Positions 47,246 to 59,118 of a stretch of DNA of 64,000 nt are shown piece by piece. Position numbers and translations under genes: made by a program. The first letter of the stretch is position 1. Each line of letters starts with the position of its first letter. The notes below the pieces were generated by a model, which was not told where the DNA came from, made no database searches, and saw only the letters and a list, made by a program, of their open reading frames with translations. The stretch comes from Mesotaenium endlicherianum. Its lineage: Eukaryota > Streptophyta > Zygnematophyceae > Zygnematales > Mesotaeniaceae. The stretch covers positions 1-64,000 of the forward strand of contig WELA01010273.1 of NCBI GenBank assembly GCA_009602735.1, given 5' to 3'.

Positions 47246-47951
47246 TGAAATGAATTGACTTTCTAATACACAATTAATAATAATAAAAGATCTTTATATC
47301 AACAAGTAATCAATATGGTATTTCCTGTTAATTGATGTGACAGCAAAAGACAACACACTAGTAGTGAACAATACTCACAAGTCACATGCAAGTAAGCGAG
47401 CATCAATCATGCAATCAGTAAACTCATACATAAGCAAGGTTAGAAAACAGTTTGTATCAATGACTTCTCGCCTTGAATTCAGATATCTCTCAGTAAGCAG
47501 TTCAAAAGAGTTGGCCTCGTTTTCAGATGCCAAACTCGAAAGCAATACCTAGACTATGTACATGGAATGAGTTTATCGTTCAACGGCAAGTGCAATGGCA
47601 CCGCCTACCACGTTGGTAGGACCTCGGCTAACCAAATCCACGGCAATCTCTCATCGTCCCGAATCGTCATCCATTCTAAGGATGTCATCTGGCCATTCAT
47701 CTAGCATATCACACTTAATTGCATGACTCGGCAATTTGTTGCTATCGAGTACGGAAGTCAGCTAGCTGTCAATGAATGTGTCTGCGAGTTGACCTAAGTT
47801 GACTTCAGCCTGCTGCTCTCGGATGAGTCATTAAACTGATTATCCTTAAGAGTCCTGCATACTGAATATTAAGTAAAGCTCAGCAGGCTAAATTTGATCA
47901 ACTATTATAGGTGATTGAATATTATATCTACCAATATACCGATTCATTACA
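47246..47951 (-). repeat. 3' LTR of element E
   Basis: About 706 bp, TGTAATGAATC..TTCATTTCA on the minus strand, clearly homologous to the LTRs of D and C. The CCTACC..GGTAGG module has lost its middle (47606-47625). A polypurine tract TTGGAGGGAT abuts it at 47952-47961. Confidence 0.88.
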
Positions 47952-48179
47952 ATCCCTCCAACTTAAATTGTTGTCGCCTCGAGAATACTAAACTGTTGAG
48001 CTATGTGTTCAGAAAGTTGACAATACTAATCTCCCCAGCGCCTGCCTCTTGCTTCAACACTGTTGCAGCTAGGTGTAGGGATCACTTGTGACATTGAAAT
48101 GTCATCTCCACCCTCAGTCCACTTCCGTTATGGAGTGCAAACAAGGAGACCCCCAGCAAGGCTTGAGTGGATGGCCTTA

Positions 48180-49870
48180 AGATCCAGAATGATGTCCTAG
48201 GGCCCCAAGATCAGGGGACTGAGATTTGGACCTAGATCTGGACAATTCTCTAGGTCTGATAGATGGCCTCCTAGAGAATCCTGTCTGTTCTAAAGTTGGA
48301 CCACAAGGGGATTGGAGGATTGCAGCGTTCTCTTCAACCACCTGAGTGTTGATTCCCACATAGACAGGCAACCCAGTAGGATGCTGAAATACATTGGCAA
48401 GGGGCACATGTCCTTGACTCGAGAGGGTGGCCACCATATCTCTGTCTACACCGCGCGTTCTCCTTCTGGTGCCTTCTGGAGATTTGCCTTCTTGTCTTCT
48501 GGAGATTTCTGCCTCTCTGTGCTACCAAGTACAGTCAGATTCGCATCTTCCTCTGCCTAGACAGGTGGGCTGGGAGACCAAGCTCGAGGTCCTGTTGCCG
48601 CCACAGTAGGGGTCACCGTCCATCCACATGTTCTTGGCCCCCTAGGAGTCCCTGTCTCTGCCTGTCCTTGGGTCTCCTGAGCTCCAGCATTTGATGCCTC
48701 TCCCCTGCCCTGTTCGTCTTCCTCATCCTCCTCATCTTCCTCTCTGAGAGAGTAGGGGTCTCATCCACCAAGTCATCTTGCTCCTTGAAAAACATGGAAA
48801 AATATACTGATCGCCCTTTCTTAGGACGAGTTGCTTGGCCTTCAGCTTGCTGATATCTATCCGGCCTGCATTCTTTGCCCATTTGACAAAGACATGCTTC
48901 CCCTTAGAGAAGTAGTCTCTTTCTCTTCTCCTGTGCTTCTTGGTTTCCGCATGCATGTTACTCAGGCATCCATTAATCCTGAGGTCCCAAGGGGCAATGT
49001 GAGGTGGCAGGATGAGGTAGCCGTCCAGCCCATAGTGGAAGTCATCTGGGTGGGCCCGTTCACACTCTTGCCTCCTCTTAGTGACGGTCATCCACCTCCA
49101 GTCCGTGGGCTGCTGGTAGTACTGAGGCCCATGTTCAACCTTTTTCAGCTTACAAGGGAACCACTGGGGAGAGAACATCTGCTGCCGTGTTTTCCTAGCC
49201 AAGTACTCCCAGGTCCTCCTCTTAACTTCATTGTAGGCTGGCATCAGTGTTTGGTAAAACACAGCATCTTTAAAGCTATCGAGCTGCATGCTCGCCATCC
49301 TGATGAGTCTCTGATCCCCCACTACGCCAAGTACTGGTATTGGCTTATCTTTCGAGTCATCTATAAGGAATCGCGCCTGATCTGCTGTATATTCCACCAT
49401 TTTGGCATAACTTTCGTAGAGGACAGCGCCAGTGTGTGTCTCAATATACCTATCCAAAGCATCAGCTCCCTGCCTCCGCAACATTATTTGCTTGGCAACC
49501 CGATTGATTTCCTAGGCTGCCAATAATGCCTCCTTCAGGTTATCAAAGGTTTGGCCACCCACTACAGTATATCTGTAAGTGGCCAGGCTATTTTTCTTCT
49601 CAACCTCCTCCTTCCTCTTCCTTCCTTCCTTCGCAGCCGCCGCTTACTCTTGTTGTTTTTTCTCCCTCTCCTCCTCAACTTTCCTGAGGTTTTCAGCCTT
49701 TTGCTTCTTCTTCCTTGTGCCTCTTCTTTCGCCTCTTGTTGTCTGCGAACCCTATCCTGTTCTCTTTTGGTGAGGGACGTCGCCGCCAGCTCTTTCTGGT
49801 AGCACTCCATTGTGCTCTTAGCTTCTTTTGCCTTGCGCTTCTTGTCTTCCTTTTGTGTGGTGGGAGCCAT
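48180..49870 (-). pseudogene. ORF3 of element E (second copy)
   Basis: Starts MAPTTQKEDKKRKAKEA at 49870. The coiled-coil-like part is broken by a frameshift and a stop. The middle part is open from 49484 to 48732 and aligns throughout with ORF3 of element D (YIETHTGAVLYESYAKMVEY, VGDQRLIRMASM, QQPTDWRWMTV, HYGLDGYLILPPHIAPWD, FVKWAKNAGRIDI). The Ser/Arg-rich tail is at 48437-48177. Conservation of protein sequence in a copy whose RT is deleted shows that ORF3 was an original part of this lineage. Confidence 0.8.
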
Positions 49871-50239
49871 CTAGCACATGTAGCCAAGACACCAGCTAGT
49901 GGGCTCCCATTCATTGTCACGGTGTAAGCAAATAGAGGAGTAATTTTGTATCATCACAGCAGATTCGTTCCCTTACCTTATTGGGTGGGTACTAGGAGTT
50001 AAGCGTGATGAGAATAACGGATGAATGTGTGTGCAGGCTAATTTGAGTAATTTGTTAATGTGCTGGTTCTTCCCTCCTTCCGAGTGGTGGGCACTCTCCC
50101 ACGGACCTTAAGGTGGGCTTGGCTGTCACATCTGTCACTCTGCTGACACTTAACTATCACATTCTTCTCCAACTTAAATGGAATCAGGAACTCCCCTCAC
50201 CTTCCCATGTCAACTAAAATGACAGTTAAGGAGGTGTCC

Positions 50240-51939
50240 CAGCCGCCCAAAGGTGAAAGCGTTTCAACGCCCCTTTGGCATTGGTCAAGTGGTCTTTAGA
50301 TTCCCAGGTGTCTCCAGAGGCATCGTAATCCTTCCATTTGACCAGATATTTCATAACAAATCTAGAGGATCGACAGACAAAGCGAGCTTCTAAAATCTCA
50401 TCCACCTCATATTCCTCTGAGTCACCATCCCAAAGAGCGAACTCTGGTCCCAGTTGGACAGGTAACCGACCCGTAAACAGTGTGTCATCCTCAAGTCAGA
50501 GACATTAAAGACTGGGTGACCCTTGTATTCCGCTGACATGTTCAGTTTGTAAGCATTTTGACCAACTCGGTGCACCACCAAATATGGAACGACCCAAATT
50601 GGACCAAGCTTTTTCTTGACCACACCAGGCAGATTCAGGTGTTGAGATTGCAGTTTGACCAGATCGCCCTTAGAAAATGTCAGTTCTCGACCGTATTTAT
50701 TAGCATAGTTTTGTTGGTTCTCTTAGACTTTGTGCAAGTTCTGTTGGACTCTCAACAGGGTGTCAGCAAAGTCCAGGGTCAATTGAAGCGAGATCAGGTT
50801 GTGAATCTCCTCAGGGTGAGTTAAGGACTCCCCTAGCACATCTAAAGGAGACTTGGGGACTCTACCCATAATAATTTCAAAAGGAATCTATCCCGTTGAC
50901 GCATGCACCGCGTTGTTGGTCGCAAATTGACTTTGAGGCAACAGGTCATCCCAATTATTTTGTTTTTGGTGAATATATGCTCTCAGCACTTCTTGCAGAA
51001 CTCAATTAGTTCTCTCAGTCTGCCCATCAGTTTGAGGGTGGTTTGCTGTGCTGAGCAGCTTTTCGACTCCCATCAGCCCCATTAAAGCTCTCCATAACTT
51101 AGAGGTGAATTTTGAGTCTCTGTCCAAGATAATATTGGAGGGTAGCCCATATTGGCATAGTACATGGTTGTAGAATTGTCTCTTAATGTTGAGTGTGGTC
51201 CACTTGACAGTGGTGGGGATGAAAATGACCCTTTTTATCACTCTATCCACTACCAGGAGGATAGAATCATGCCCATTGGTAGTTTTTGGTAGTGTTACCA
51301 CCCAATCCATGGATATGGTTTTCCATTGTCCAGGTGGAATGGGTAGTGGTTGTAATAGCCCTCCGGGTGGTGTGAGTCTAGACTTGTTTTCAGGACACTG
51401 ATCACAATACTTAACATACTTCAAGACCTCCCAGGGCAACCCTTCCCAGTATTAATGTTTCGCCAGTTTGCTAACAATTTTGGCCTGCCCCAAATGTTCT
51501 CCTAGTACACTGTCATGTGCTTGACTCGGTACAAGTGACCGTATTTTCAAGTTGTTAGGAATTACCAACTTCAGCCTGCTTGAGGTGGTTTTGATTACCC
51601 AAACCCCTCCCTTTAGCTTATACCCGAGTGCATTAGCAGGGCACTCACCATCGGTGGGGTTGGGTTCAAATGTTGGGTCAGAAAGGTAGGCTTTCCTAAG
51701 TTGTTCAAGGAAGGACTTTTTGACTCTTAATGAAGTGAGTCCACACAGGACTTTGTCTACCACATGCTAATCAAAATTCCTTTCTTGCGAGTCGGGTCTT
51801 CTGCAGAGTGCATCAACAGGATTCAACTTCCCTGGTTTGTAGTCAATCTGGTCTTAGAACTGCTCCAGCATATGGCTCCAGCGATTCTCCCTCCTCGACA
51901 GCTTGGACTTCTTCTGAAAGTGAGTCAGAGCTAGATGAT
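50240..51939 (-). pseudogene. Element E pol remnant: RNase H end, integrase, chromodomain
   Basis: Begins at DHLALTHF (RNase H), then [37 protein letters not shown], the integrase zinc region (CDQCPENK, intact CxxC, unlike D), [17 protein letters not shown] and NHPQTDGQTERTN, then the linker and GPY-like region (GPIWVVPYLVV). The chromodomain region is degraded. Stops at several points. RT is absent. Confidence 0.82.
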
Positions 51940-52724
51940 CTTTTTCTCAACCACTTCTTCAGGTTGAGGAGGTACCTCTTTTAGCAGCAAACAGGACATT
52001 ATGTCTTCCTTCTGGTTCCAACTTTTGGGTAACTCTATTGCATTCAGCAATTTGCATCCTCCAGGAAGCCTCTTCTTTTCCTTCATTTGCAGCATGAGCA
52101 CTTGTGGGTGCCAAGTTAGTCTGCCCATCACTAGCCCCTCTCACTTTAACTGTACCTCTGCTCCAAAAAACCCTTTAGCTTAATGTGTCTTAAGCGAGGA
52201 TCTGCCTAGCACGAGATCATAAAAGCCAGTGTTGAGTAACTCAAATGTATGCTTTTCAGTTAAAACTACAATGCCATAACCTAACTGGACCTCAATAGGC
52301 TTGGTTATAACTCATCCCGAGATACTTGAGGCATCTCCAAGGAATATTTTTATATTCCCTTGGGTGACCGTAACCAGCCTTAACCGCTTAGCTAAGTCCT
52401 TATGGACAAAAATATGTGACGCCCCTCTATGAACAAATGCCCTGACCTTCCTGCCTGCAAATATACAATGCAGTGGGATCGGGGGAACTAACTTTTCTTG
52501 ACTTTTGCATTGTTATCCTGACTTAGCAAAGAAATGTTGGACATTGGGTGGAGCAACATAAGCTAGAGTGTGCACTCTCTAGAGATCTACATTGTTGATG
52601 GTCTCTTTTATCTGTTTGTCAGGCATGCATAGTAAGTGCGGTTTAACAAGAACCATAATACTTGCTACGAGGGCAGCTAGTGACGACTCACTATCTCTAG
52701 CATCCTCACAATTAGCAGATTGGA
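51940..52724 (-). pseudogene. Element E protease remnant
   Basis: The reading parallels pro of element D with several stops. The active-site segment reads RAFVHRGASHIFVHKD where C and D have VDGGAS, so the catalytic Asp is lost. The frame runs into EEVVEKK and then jumps directly to DHLALTHF of RNase H at 51940, where in element D about 1.26 kb (RT) lies in between. Confidence 0.78.
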
Positions 52725-52955
52725 TTACTGACTGTTGCTGTCTTTTGAAGGCTGATCCTTTCTCTCAAACTTTGAAAGGTGCTTGCTAGGACACTGCTCT
52801 CTGTAGTGGCCCAACTGCTGGCAATGGTAGCGAACAAATTTTGCTGAGGCTGGTCTCGGCTTAGTCCTACCACCACCTCTTCCATAATTACCTCGCGAGT
52901 ATCCAACTCTCCCTCTGGACTGCATAGCATTGTACTCATACTCATACTCATCACT
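52725..52955 (-). pseudogene. Element E gag C-terminus
   Basis: RGG-rich stretch and zinc knuckle RYHCQQLGHYREQC (first Cys replaced by Arg), ending KDSNSQ-stop as in C and D. Homology stops at about 52955. Confidence 0.8.
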
Positions 52956-53422
52956 CTAATGTCGTGCATTATGGGGTCGGACGCATCTAATTTATATAAG
53001 CAACACACAAGTGGGCAAGCAAGACTTGCTATGGCGAAAGCGAAAATGGATGCGGCCTTATGGCCAAAAAGAAGGTTAGCTGTCAAATGTTTTAATTTGT
53101 ACTCTCCAGAGTGAGCACCTCAAGATTGTAAACTGATAAGGAATACCACTAATGAAGGATGGGCCAAACGATCACTGGAAGCACATCATGATCTTCAAGA
53201 GCAATCCTACAGGAGGGGTTTAAGGTGTAACTTTGCTCACCACTTGTCAAGTTCTTCAAGCGACTGGAAGCCAGCAAGGCTTGCTCTTCACAAGAGAGAG
53301 ACTAAGTGGTCCTGAAAACACAAGAGTCAACAGCGTAAGCTTTATTGATAACTCTGTCACTTACAACAAGCATAATGGGGGCTTCTCAAAAGATGTCTTT
53401 CTAAGGACATCTACTGCTATAT
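52956..53422. other. Unassigned spacer between elements E and C
   Basis: No gene and no match to other parts of the window that I can see. It is the sequence into which element C inserted and where element E broke off. Confidence 0.4.
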
Positions 53423-54143
53423 TGTAATGAATCAGTATATTGGTTAATATAATATTCATTTAAATAATATAGTTAAATATGTTCAGCCTGGTGAACTCTA
53501 GTTAATGATCAGTCTGCTGGACTTTATATTTAATATCAGTTTAATGACTCGGCCGAAAGTAGCAGGCTGAGGTCACTTTAAGTCAGCTTGCTGACACATT
53601 CTTTGACAGCCAGCTGACTTCCGTACTCGGTAGCAGCGAACTGCCTCGATATGCATCTAAGTGTGGTATGCTAGATAAATGGCCAGATGATATCCCTATG
53701 ATGGATGGCAATTCGGGATGATGGGAGATGGCGGTGGATTTGGTTAACCGAGGTCCTACCAACGTGGTTAACTCCCGGGTAGGCGGTGCCATCGCACTGA
53801 CCGTTGAACAGTAAACTCATTCCATGTACATATGCTAGGCATTGCTCTTGAGTTTGGCATTCGGAAACGAGGCCAACTCTCTTGTACAGCTTACTGAGAG
53901 AGATCTGAATCCAAAGCGAGAAGCCATTAATACGCACTGTCTTCTAACCTTGCTTTTGTATGAGTTTACTGATTTGCATTATTGATGCTAGTTTCCTCGC
54001 ATTTGACTCACGAGTATTATTCACTGCTAGTGTGTTGTCCTTTGCCGTTAAACCAGTTAACGGGAAATACCATAAAGATTACTTGCTGATATAAAGATCT
54101 TTATTAATTGTTAATCGCCTACTTGGTAAGTCGATTCATTTCA
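53423..54143 (+). repeat. 5' LTR of element C
   Basis: 721 bp, TGTAATGAATCAG..CGATTCATTTCA, homologous to the LTRs of D and E. It is followed by GTGGTATCGGAG, the primer-binding site. The shared CCTACC..GGTAGG module is at about 53750-53785. Confidence 0.9.
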
Positions 54144-54181
54144 GTGGTATCGGAGTAGTTATCACAGTCTTCTTTGTATGG

Positions 54182-54684
54182 TGTAGTGAAACAGATAGAT
54201 AAAGTACTTAGTAAAACAGAATACTTCATTTATTCAAGACAAGGATCTTTAAACACAAGTGGTAGCTTCTTGAAAGAGAGATGGCTTCTTGAAAGTTAAT
54301 ATATTTCTGGATTTTGGCAAATACAAGACTGATTCTCGAATGTCCTTTTATGTTCTAGCTCTTGTTTATATACTTGCTACATAAGTAATTTCTAGGAAGG
54401 TGTATGTTGATGTGTTGGCACCCAACACATCCCAAAACTTGCCACCTCTTTCTAGAATAATGTACACATGTCCTTTTGACCTAAAAATGGCACATTTGAC
54501 TTTTGCCACATGGAGTTCTTCTAGGTCATTCCTCTAACTTCGAAAATGCCTTGGAAGGTTCAAAGGACATGAACCAAGTTACTAGAGTACCTATTCACAC
54601 TTGACTCCACACAATACTACTCCAAATATATTTGAAAACATTAAAATATATGCAAACTAATATATAATAACTCAAATCACTACA
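54182..54684 (-). repeat. 3' LTR of element B
   Basis: 503 bp, with inverted 8-bp ends TGTAGTGA/TCACTACA. The C-rich strand just right of it (TCACCCCCCCGAT) is the complement of the polypurine tract. Confidence 0.93.
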
Positions 54685-55368
54685 TCACCCCCCCGATAGA
54701 AAAAGCGACGTCTCGGCGCGTCAAGTCAGGTCTTACACATGTGGAGCAAACTAGTCAACAGTTTCAAGTCAGATGCCACACATGTGAAGAGGACTAGTCA
54801 AAGGCGCCAAGTCAGGTGCTACACATGTAAGGTAGACTAGGCAAGGTCGTAGGTGGTGTGACCTTATTGGCTAGCCTACTCCTTAATGATAAAGAAAATT
54901 GTACAAGTTGGCCCAGAATCTGCCACGAACTCAAAAATTCATAGCGGCCACAGAACTGCTCCAAATCTGAAAATTTGAGTGCCGGACGGACCGCGTCGGA
55001 GAACTCTACCGGGTCACCAAATTTAAGAGCATTCTCATTTCTGGAGTGTCGTTGAGAGCTGAGAGAGTAGGCACTCCTCCAAATCTGTGCAGAAACTTCT
55101 GAAAATCATAAGTCCTTCTATACTTCTCCAAATTCTGCAAACTAAGTCTCAAACTGGGCGCTGTAAGATGTTCTACCAGAGTCTTAAGTTTCAGAGCATT
55201 CCAAGTTCAGGGGAGGGCACAATGTCAGAAGGCATATTCTGCCCTAACAATGCCAGCAGCCTGACCCCCTTCTACTTAGAGCATCATATCTCTCTCACCA
55301 ATGCTCCAAATTGAGCAAACTTGGACTCTAAATGACCGGCTACTCATGGACTACAGCCAGGTAAACTT
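54685..55368 (-). other. 3' untranslated interior of element B
   Basis: 684 bp between the pol stop and the 3' LTR. Contains the polypurine tract and a diverged repeat of the type CAAGTCAGG..CACATGT..GACTAG (54720-54840, three units). No ORF3-like frame, in contrast to D and E. Confidence 0.7.
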
Positions 55369-58300
55369 TCAGAGTTTATTATACAGAGACCTATTACCAG
55401 TAGCAGGTTTAGTTTTCTGTCCAGAAACTGCGAGAAGAGAAGAGTGTCTAATGTCATTTTTCCTCTTTCTTGTTCTTGCAGGCTGCCTCCAAGGGGTCTT
55501 CTGCTGCTTCTTGATGGTGGCAGGCTGCCTCCCTGAAGTCTTCGGGCTTCTAGTAGAGAGACTTGGGGCTGGTCCAAGATGGGGGTTGGCGGCATGGAAG
55601 CGCTTCAACTTTCTCTGAACTTTGTCAAGGTAGTGCGCCGCCACCCAACTATTCTCCGAATCTGGATATCCTTTCCACTTGATCAAGTATTGCTGCTGTC
55701 TCCTGAAATTTCTCATAGCCACTATGTCTTCCACTTCGTACTCCAAATGATCATCCACTATTGTTGGGGCTGGTGGGGTTGTCACACGTCCTGGGAACTT
55801 GTTGTCGGGTTGCACATATGGCTTGAAGAGGGAAGCGTGGAATACGGGGTCGATGTGCATAGTCTGGGGAAGTTCTAGCTTGAAAGCAACGGGGTTGACT
55901 TGCTGGATAATCTTGAAGGGTCCCAAATACTTGGGAGAGAACTTGCTGCCGGCAGGCCTGTTGTTCAGGGAAATGTTCTTGGATGATAGTAACACGTTGT
56001 CACCCACTCTGTACGTAATTTCTCTTCTGGATCTGTTCGCCACTCTTGCTTGAGCATCTTGCGCGTGTTGTAGAGCTTTCTTCGCTGCTGTAAGGGCTGC
56101 TTCTAATGTCTCCATAAAATCTGTGGCTGCAGGTACTTCATCATGGCCAGCCGTGAAGCTCAGTGGCGTGGTCGGATGGAAGCCATAGTTGAGGAAGAAT
56201 GGGGACTCTTGGGTAGAGGCCTGCGTAGTGTTGTTGTAGGCAAACTCGAGGGGGGTCAAGTACATGTCCCAGTCTTGCTCGAGGGTAGACACGTAGGCCT
56301 TTAGAGAGGTCTTTAGGGTACGATTCATACGCTCGGTTTGCCCATCTGATTGTGGGTGGTAGGCAGTAGACATATCCAGCGATGTACCCAAGTTCTTGAA
56401 GAGATTTTTCCAGAAATGGCTTGTGAATCTTGGATCTCTATCTGACACAATTCTTGATGGTAGTCCATGGAGTCGGAAGATGTTGTCAAAGATGAGTCTT
56501 GCAAGTTGTGGTGCTGTAGCCTTAGTCGTCGTGGGAATAAAATGAGCCATCTTGGTAAGTCTGTCCACCACCGTGAGTATTGCATTATGGCCTCGAGGTG
56601 TCACGGGCAAGTCCACGATAAGGTCCATTGAGATGTCCGTCCATTGTCTTTCGGGGATTGGTAGTGGTTGGAGGAGTCCTCCCGCCTTTTGCGATGATGG
56701 CTTGATTCTTTGGCATGTGTCACAGCTCCTGCAGTACTCCTTGACTTGCTTAGACATGCCTGGCCAACAATAAGTCCTAGCTAGAACGCCCGTGGTCCTT
56801 AGGATTCCAAAGTGTCCTCCAAGAGGGTTGTCGTGTGCTTCTCGTAGAAGCAAGAGCCGGAGGTCTAAGTCATTAGGAACACATCTCTGGCCCGTATCTT
56901 GCCTCACCCAATAATTGCCTTCTTGCTTCTTGCATGGGTCCAAGGCTGCTTCTCCGTTCTTGTAGTAAGGGTCTCTTTCATAGGCGGCTGAAAATCGAGC
57001 TTCCAGATCTGTCTTCAGGGATACCATCACTGCATTTAATTGCAGTCTTGAGAGGGGGTCAGCCGGGTTTGTCTTGCCGGGCTGGTACTGAATCGTGATG
57101 TTGTATTGTTGCAAGTATCCGCTCCATCTTGCTTGTCTCCTTGAGAGATACGGCTGCGTCTGGAGGTGCTTTAACGCCTCGTGGTCCGTGGTGACCAGTA
57201 CTTTGCGTCCTTCAACGTAGCAGCGCCAAACCTTCAAGGCATGTACAATCGCCAATGCCTCTCGCTCCGTGGTTGTATAATTTTGCTCGGCTGGATTTAG
57301 CTTCCTTGACTCGTAGGCGATGGGCTGCAGTCCCTTGCCTTGGTCTTGAAGCAGGATTGCTCCTATTGCATAGGAAGATGCATCGGTGATGACGTGGAAG
57401 GGCCAATCTGGGTTTGGACTTGGGAGTGTGAGCACCGGGGATGTGGTCAATCTTCGCTTTAACTCTTGAAATGCCTCTTCCTCTTTCTCGGTCCATGTAT
57501 ATAGCCTGTCCTTCTTGAGTAGATCTGTCAGGGGGGCTGCTATGTGCGAGAAGCCTTGGATGAATTTTCTGTACCAATTGGCAAATCCCAAGAATGACTG
57601 GAGTTCTTTCTTGGTCGTGGGGGTTGGCCATTCCTCCACCACCGTGGTCTTCTTGGGGTCTATCTTGATGCCATCAGCAGTCACGTGGAGACCTAGGAAC
57701 TCCACTTCTTGTTTGGCAAACTCGCATTTTGACTCCTTCGCAAACAGCTTGTTTTGCTTCAATACTTCAAGGACTTCTTTCAAGTGTCTCGCATGCTCTT
57801 CAAGGGTCTTGCTGTAGATAAGGATGTCATCGATGAATACCACCACAAATCTGTCCAACATGGGCTGAAATATGGTGTTCATCATAGTCATGAAAGTTGC
57901 TGGCGCGTTGGTGAGTCCAAATGGCAGGACCATGAACTCAAAATGTCCATATCTTGTCCTGAATGCCGTCTTCTCTATGTCCGGTTCTGCGATGCGAATC
58001 TGGTGGTAGCCGCTCCGTAAGTCAATCTTCGTGAAGTACTTGGCTCCAACCAGCCGGTCCATGAGCTCATCCATGCGCGGCAGCGGGTATCGATTCTTGA
58101 TGGTGATCTTGTTGAGGGCGCGATAGTCCACACACATCCTCAAGGTACCATCTTTCTTCTTGACAAATAGCACCGGGGCTCCAAATGGCGACTTGCTAGG
58201 TCGAATGAAGCCATGCTCCAGTAGCTCCTTGATTTGCTTCTTGACTTCGTCTAGCTCCGTGTATGACATTTTGAACGTAGGCCGAGAGATGGGCTTGCTT

Positions 58301-59118
58301 CCGGGCTCCAACTCTATCTTGTGGTCTACGAATCTTTTGGGGGGTAGGCCCTTGGGCAATTCCGGGGAGAACACTTCTTTGTAGTCCTCAAAGACTTCTT
58401 GTATCTCCTTGGGAACGGGGCTGCCTTCTTGACTCTCGATGTCTTTCTTGATGTCTTTTGGCGTGATCAAGGCCAAAAGAAGCTCGTGTCCCTTCCTCAC
58501 AAGTCTCTTGAGTTGGAGGGCGGACAATAGTATCTCGTGTGCCGGCTTCTGGATGTCTTGGGTCTGGATATTCTGGATTGCGCGCAAAATACAGATTCTT
58601 GAAGTGATGTCATTCTTGATCTTGATAGTACCGGTCCTCCAATCAACTTGGGGGTTGTGCTTGGTCAACCAAGGCGTCCCTAGGATGACGTCGTACTTGC
58701 CCAATTGCATGGGGGAGAACACTACTCTATCCTTGAAGGACTTGATAGAGAGTGCCAAGGGGTACGTCTTCTTGGAAGGGGTAGTATAGGAGAATCCATC
58801 GGGCATCATAATCTCCTCGTCGTGGTCAAGAGTTCGCATAGTAATACCGTGCTTGGTGGCAAAATCTGCAGCAATGAAGTTGCCTTGAGCTCCGCTATCC
58901 ACCAAGATGTGGACCTTCTCTCCTCCAAGGTAACCTCTCAAACTCATTGGGGCTGGAACGTCGTCTTCAACGGGGGTCTCCACCTCACTTGGCGTGTTGC
59001 CTTCTCGTGAAGTGGGTCTTGGGGTGGTAGGCTCCTGGCCTACCGGCGCTGTCCGTTTTTTGACAACTTTTTGGGGCATGAAAGTGCACGATGGCCCTTT
59101 TCCTTGCAATAGAAGCAT
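55369..59118 (-). CDS. Element B pol: protease, RT, RNase H, integrase, chromodomain
   Basis: 1249 codons open in the -1 frame relative to gag; translation probably enters by frameshift at 59061-59055, so the first about 20 codons may not be used. Protease VDSGAQGNF (aa about 73-81). RT with [29 protein letters not shown] and the catalytic FIDD (aa about 428). RNase H with [15 protein letters not shown] and TTDHEAL. Integrase with the HHCC zinc region ([21 protein letters not shown]) and the D-D-E residues in [15 protein letters not shown] and GQTERMNR. Then a GPF segment ([10 protein letters not shown]) and a C-terminal chromodomain ([26 protein letters not shown]). All catalytic residues are present, so this copy may still be active. 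Confidence 0.94.
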   Translation of the reverse strand: MLLLQGKGPSCTFMPQKVVKKRTAPVGQEPTTPRPTSREGNTPSEVETPVEDDVPAPMSLRGYLGGEKVHILVDSGAQGNFIAADFATKHGITMRTLDHDEEIMMPDGFSYTTPSKKTYPLALSIKSFKDRVVFSPMQLGKYDVILGTPWLTKHNPQVDWRTGTIKIKNDITSRICILRAIQNIQTQDIQKPAHEILLSALQLKRLVRKGHELLLALITPKDIKKDIESQEGSPVPKEIQEVFEDYKEVFSPELPKGLPPKRFVDHKIELEPGSKPISRPTFKMSYTELDEVKKQIKELLEHGFIRPSKSPFGAPVLFVKKKDGTLRMCVDYRALNKITIKNRYPLPRMDELMDRLVGAKYFTKIDLRSGYHQIRIAEPDIEKTAFRTRYGHFEFMVLPFGLTNAPATFMTMMNTIFQPMLDRFVVVFIDDILIYSKTLEEHARHLKEVLEVLKQNKLFAKESKCEFAKQEVEFLGLHVTADGIKIDPKKTTVVEEWPTPTTKKELQSFLGFANWYRKFIQGFSHIAAPLTDLLKKDRLYTWTEKEEEAFQELKRRLTTSPVLTLPSPNPDWPFHVITDASSYAIGAILLQDQGKGLQPIAYESRKLNPAEQNYTTTEREALAIVHALKVWRCYVEGRKVLVTTDHEALKHLQTQPYLSRRQARWSGYLQQYNITIQYQPGKTNPADPLSRLQLNAVMVSLKTDLEARFSAAYERDPYYKNGEAALDPCKKQEGNYWVRQDTGQRCVPNDLDLRLLLLREAHDNPLGGHFGILRTTGVLARTYCWPGMSKQVKEYCRSCDTCQRIKPSSQKAGGLLQPLPIPERQWTDISMDLIVDLPVTPRGHNAILTVVDRLTKMAHFIPTTTKATAPQLARLIFDNIFRLHGLPSRIVSDRDPRFTSHFWKNLFKNLGTSLDMSTAYHPQSDGQTERMNRTLKTSLKAYVSTLEQDWDMYLTPLEFAYNNTTQASTQESPFFLNYGFHPTTPLSFTAGHDEVPAATDFMETLEAALTAAKKALQHAQDAQARVANRSRREITYRVGDNVLLSSKNISLNNRPAGSKFSPKYLGPFKIIQQVNPVAFKLELPQTMHIDPVFHASLFKPYVQPDNKFPGRVTTPPAPTIVDDHLEYEVEDIVAMRNFRRQQQYLIKWKGYPDSENSWVAAHYLDKVQRKLKRFHAANPHLGPAPSLSTRSPKTSGRQPATIKKQQKTPWRQPARTRKRKNDIRHSSLLAVSGQKTKPATGNRSLYNKL
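59026..59061 (-). promoter_or_regulatory. Candidate -1 ribosomal frameshift signal, gag-pol of element B
   Basis: Gag codons TCA AAA AAC GGA form the classic slippery heptamer A AAA AAC (59061-59055), five codons before the gag stop. After a 10-nt spacer comes a perfect 7-bp hairpin GGTAGGC/GCCTACC with loop CAGGA (59044-59026), which spans the stop. The pol frame is -1, and a slip yields [10 protein letters not shown] without a break. Spacing is at the long end of the usual range. Confidence 0.7.

Larger units (their letters stand above)
47246..52955 (-). mobile_element. Element E: decayed, 5'-truncated relative of element D
   Basis: 3' LTR, ORF3, integrase/chromodomain, part of RNase H, protease and the end of gag follow in the order of element D, all with stops and frameshifts. 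The reading is lost at about 52955 within gag, so the 5' LTR, leader and most of gag are missing. No right target duplication can be found. An internal deletion at about 51940 removed RT. Confidence 0.88.
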
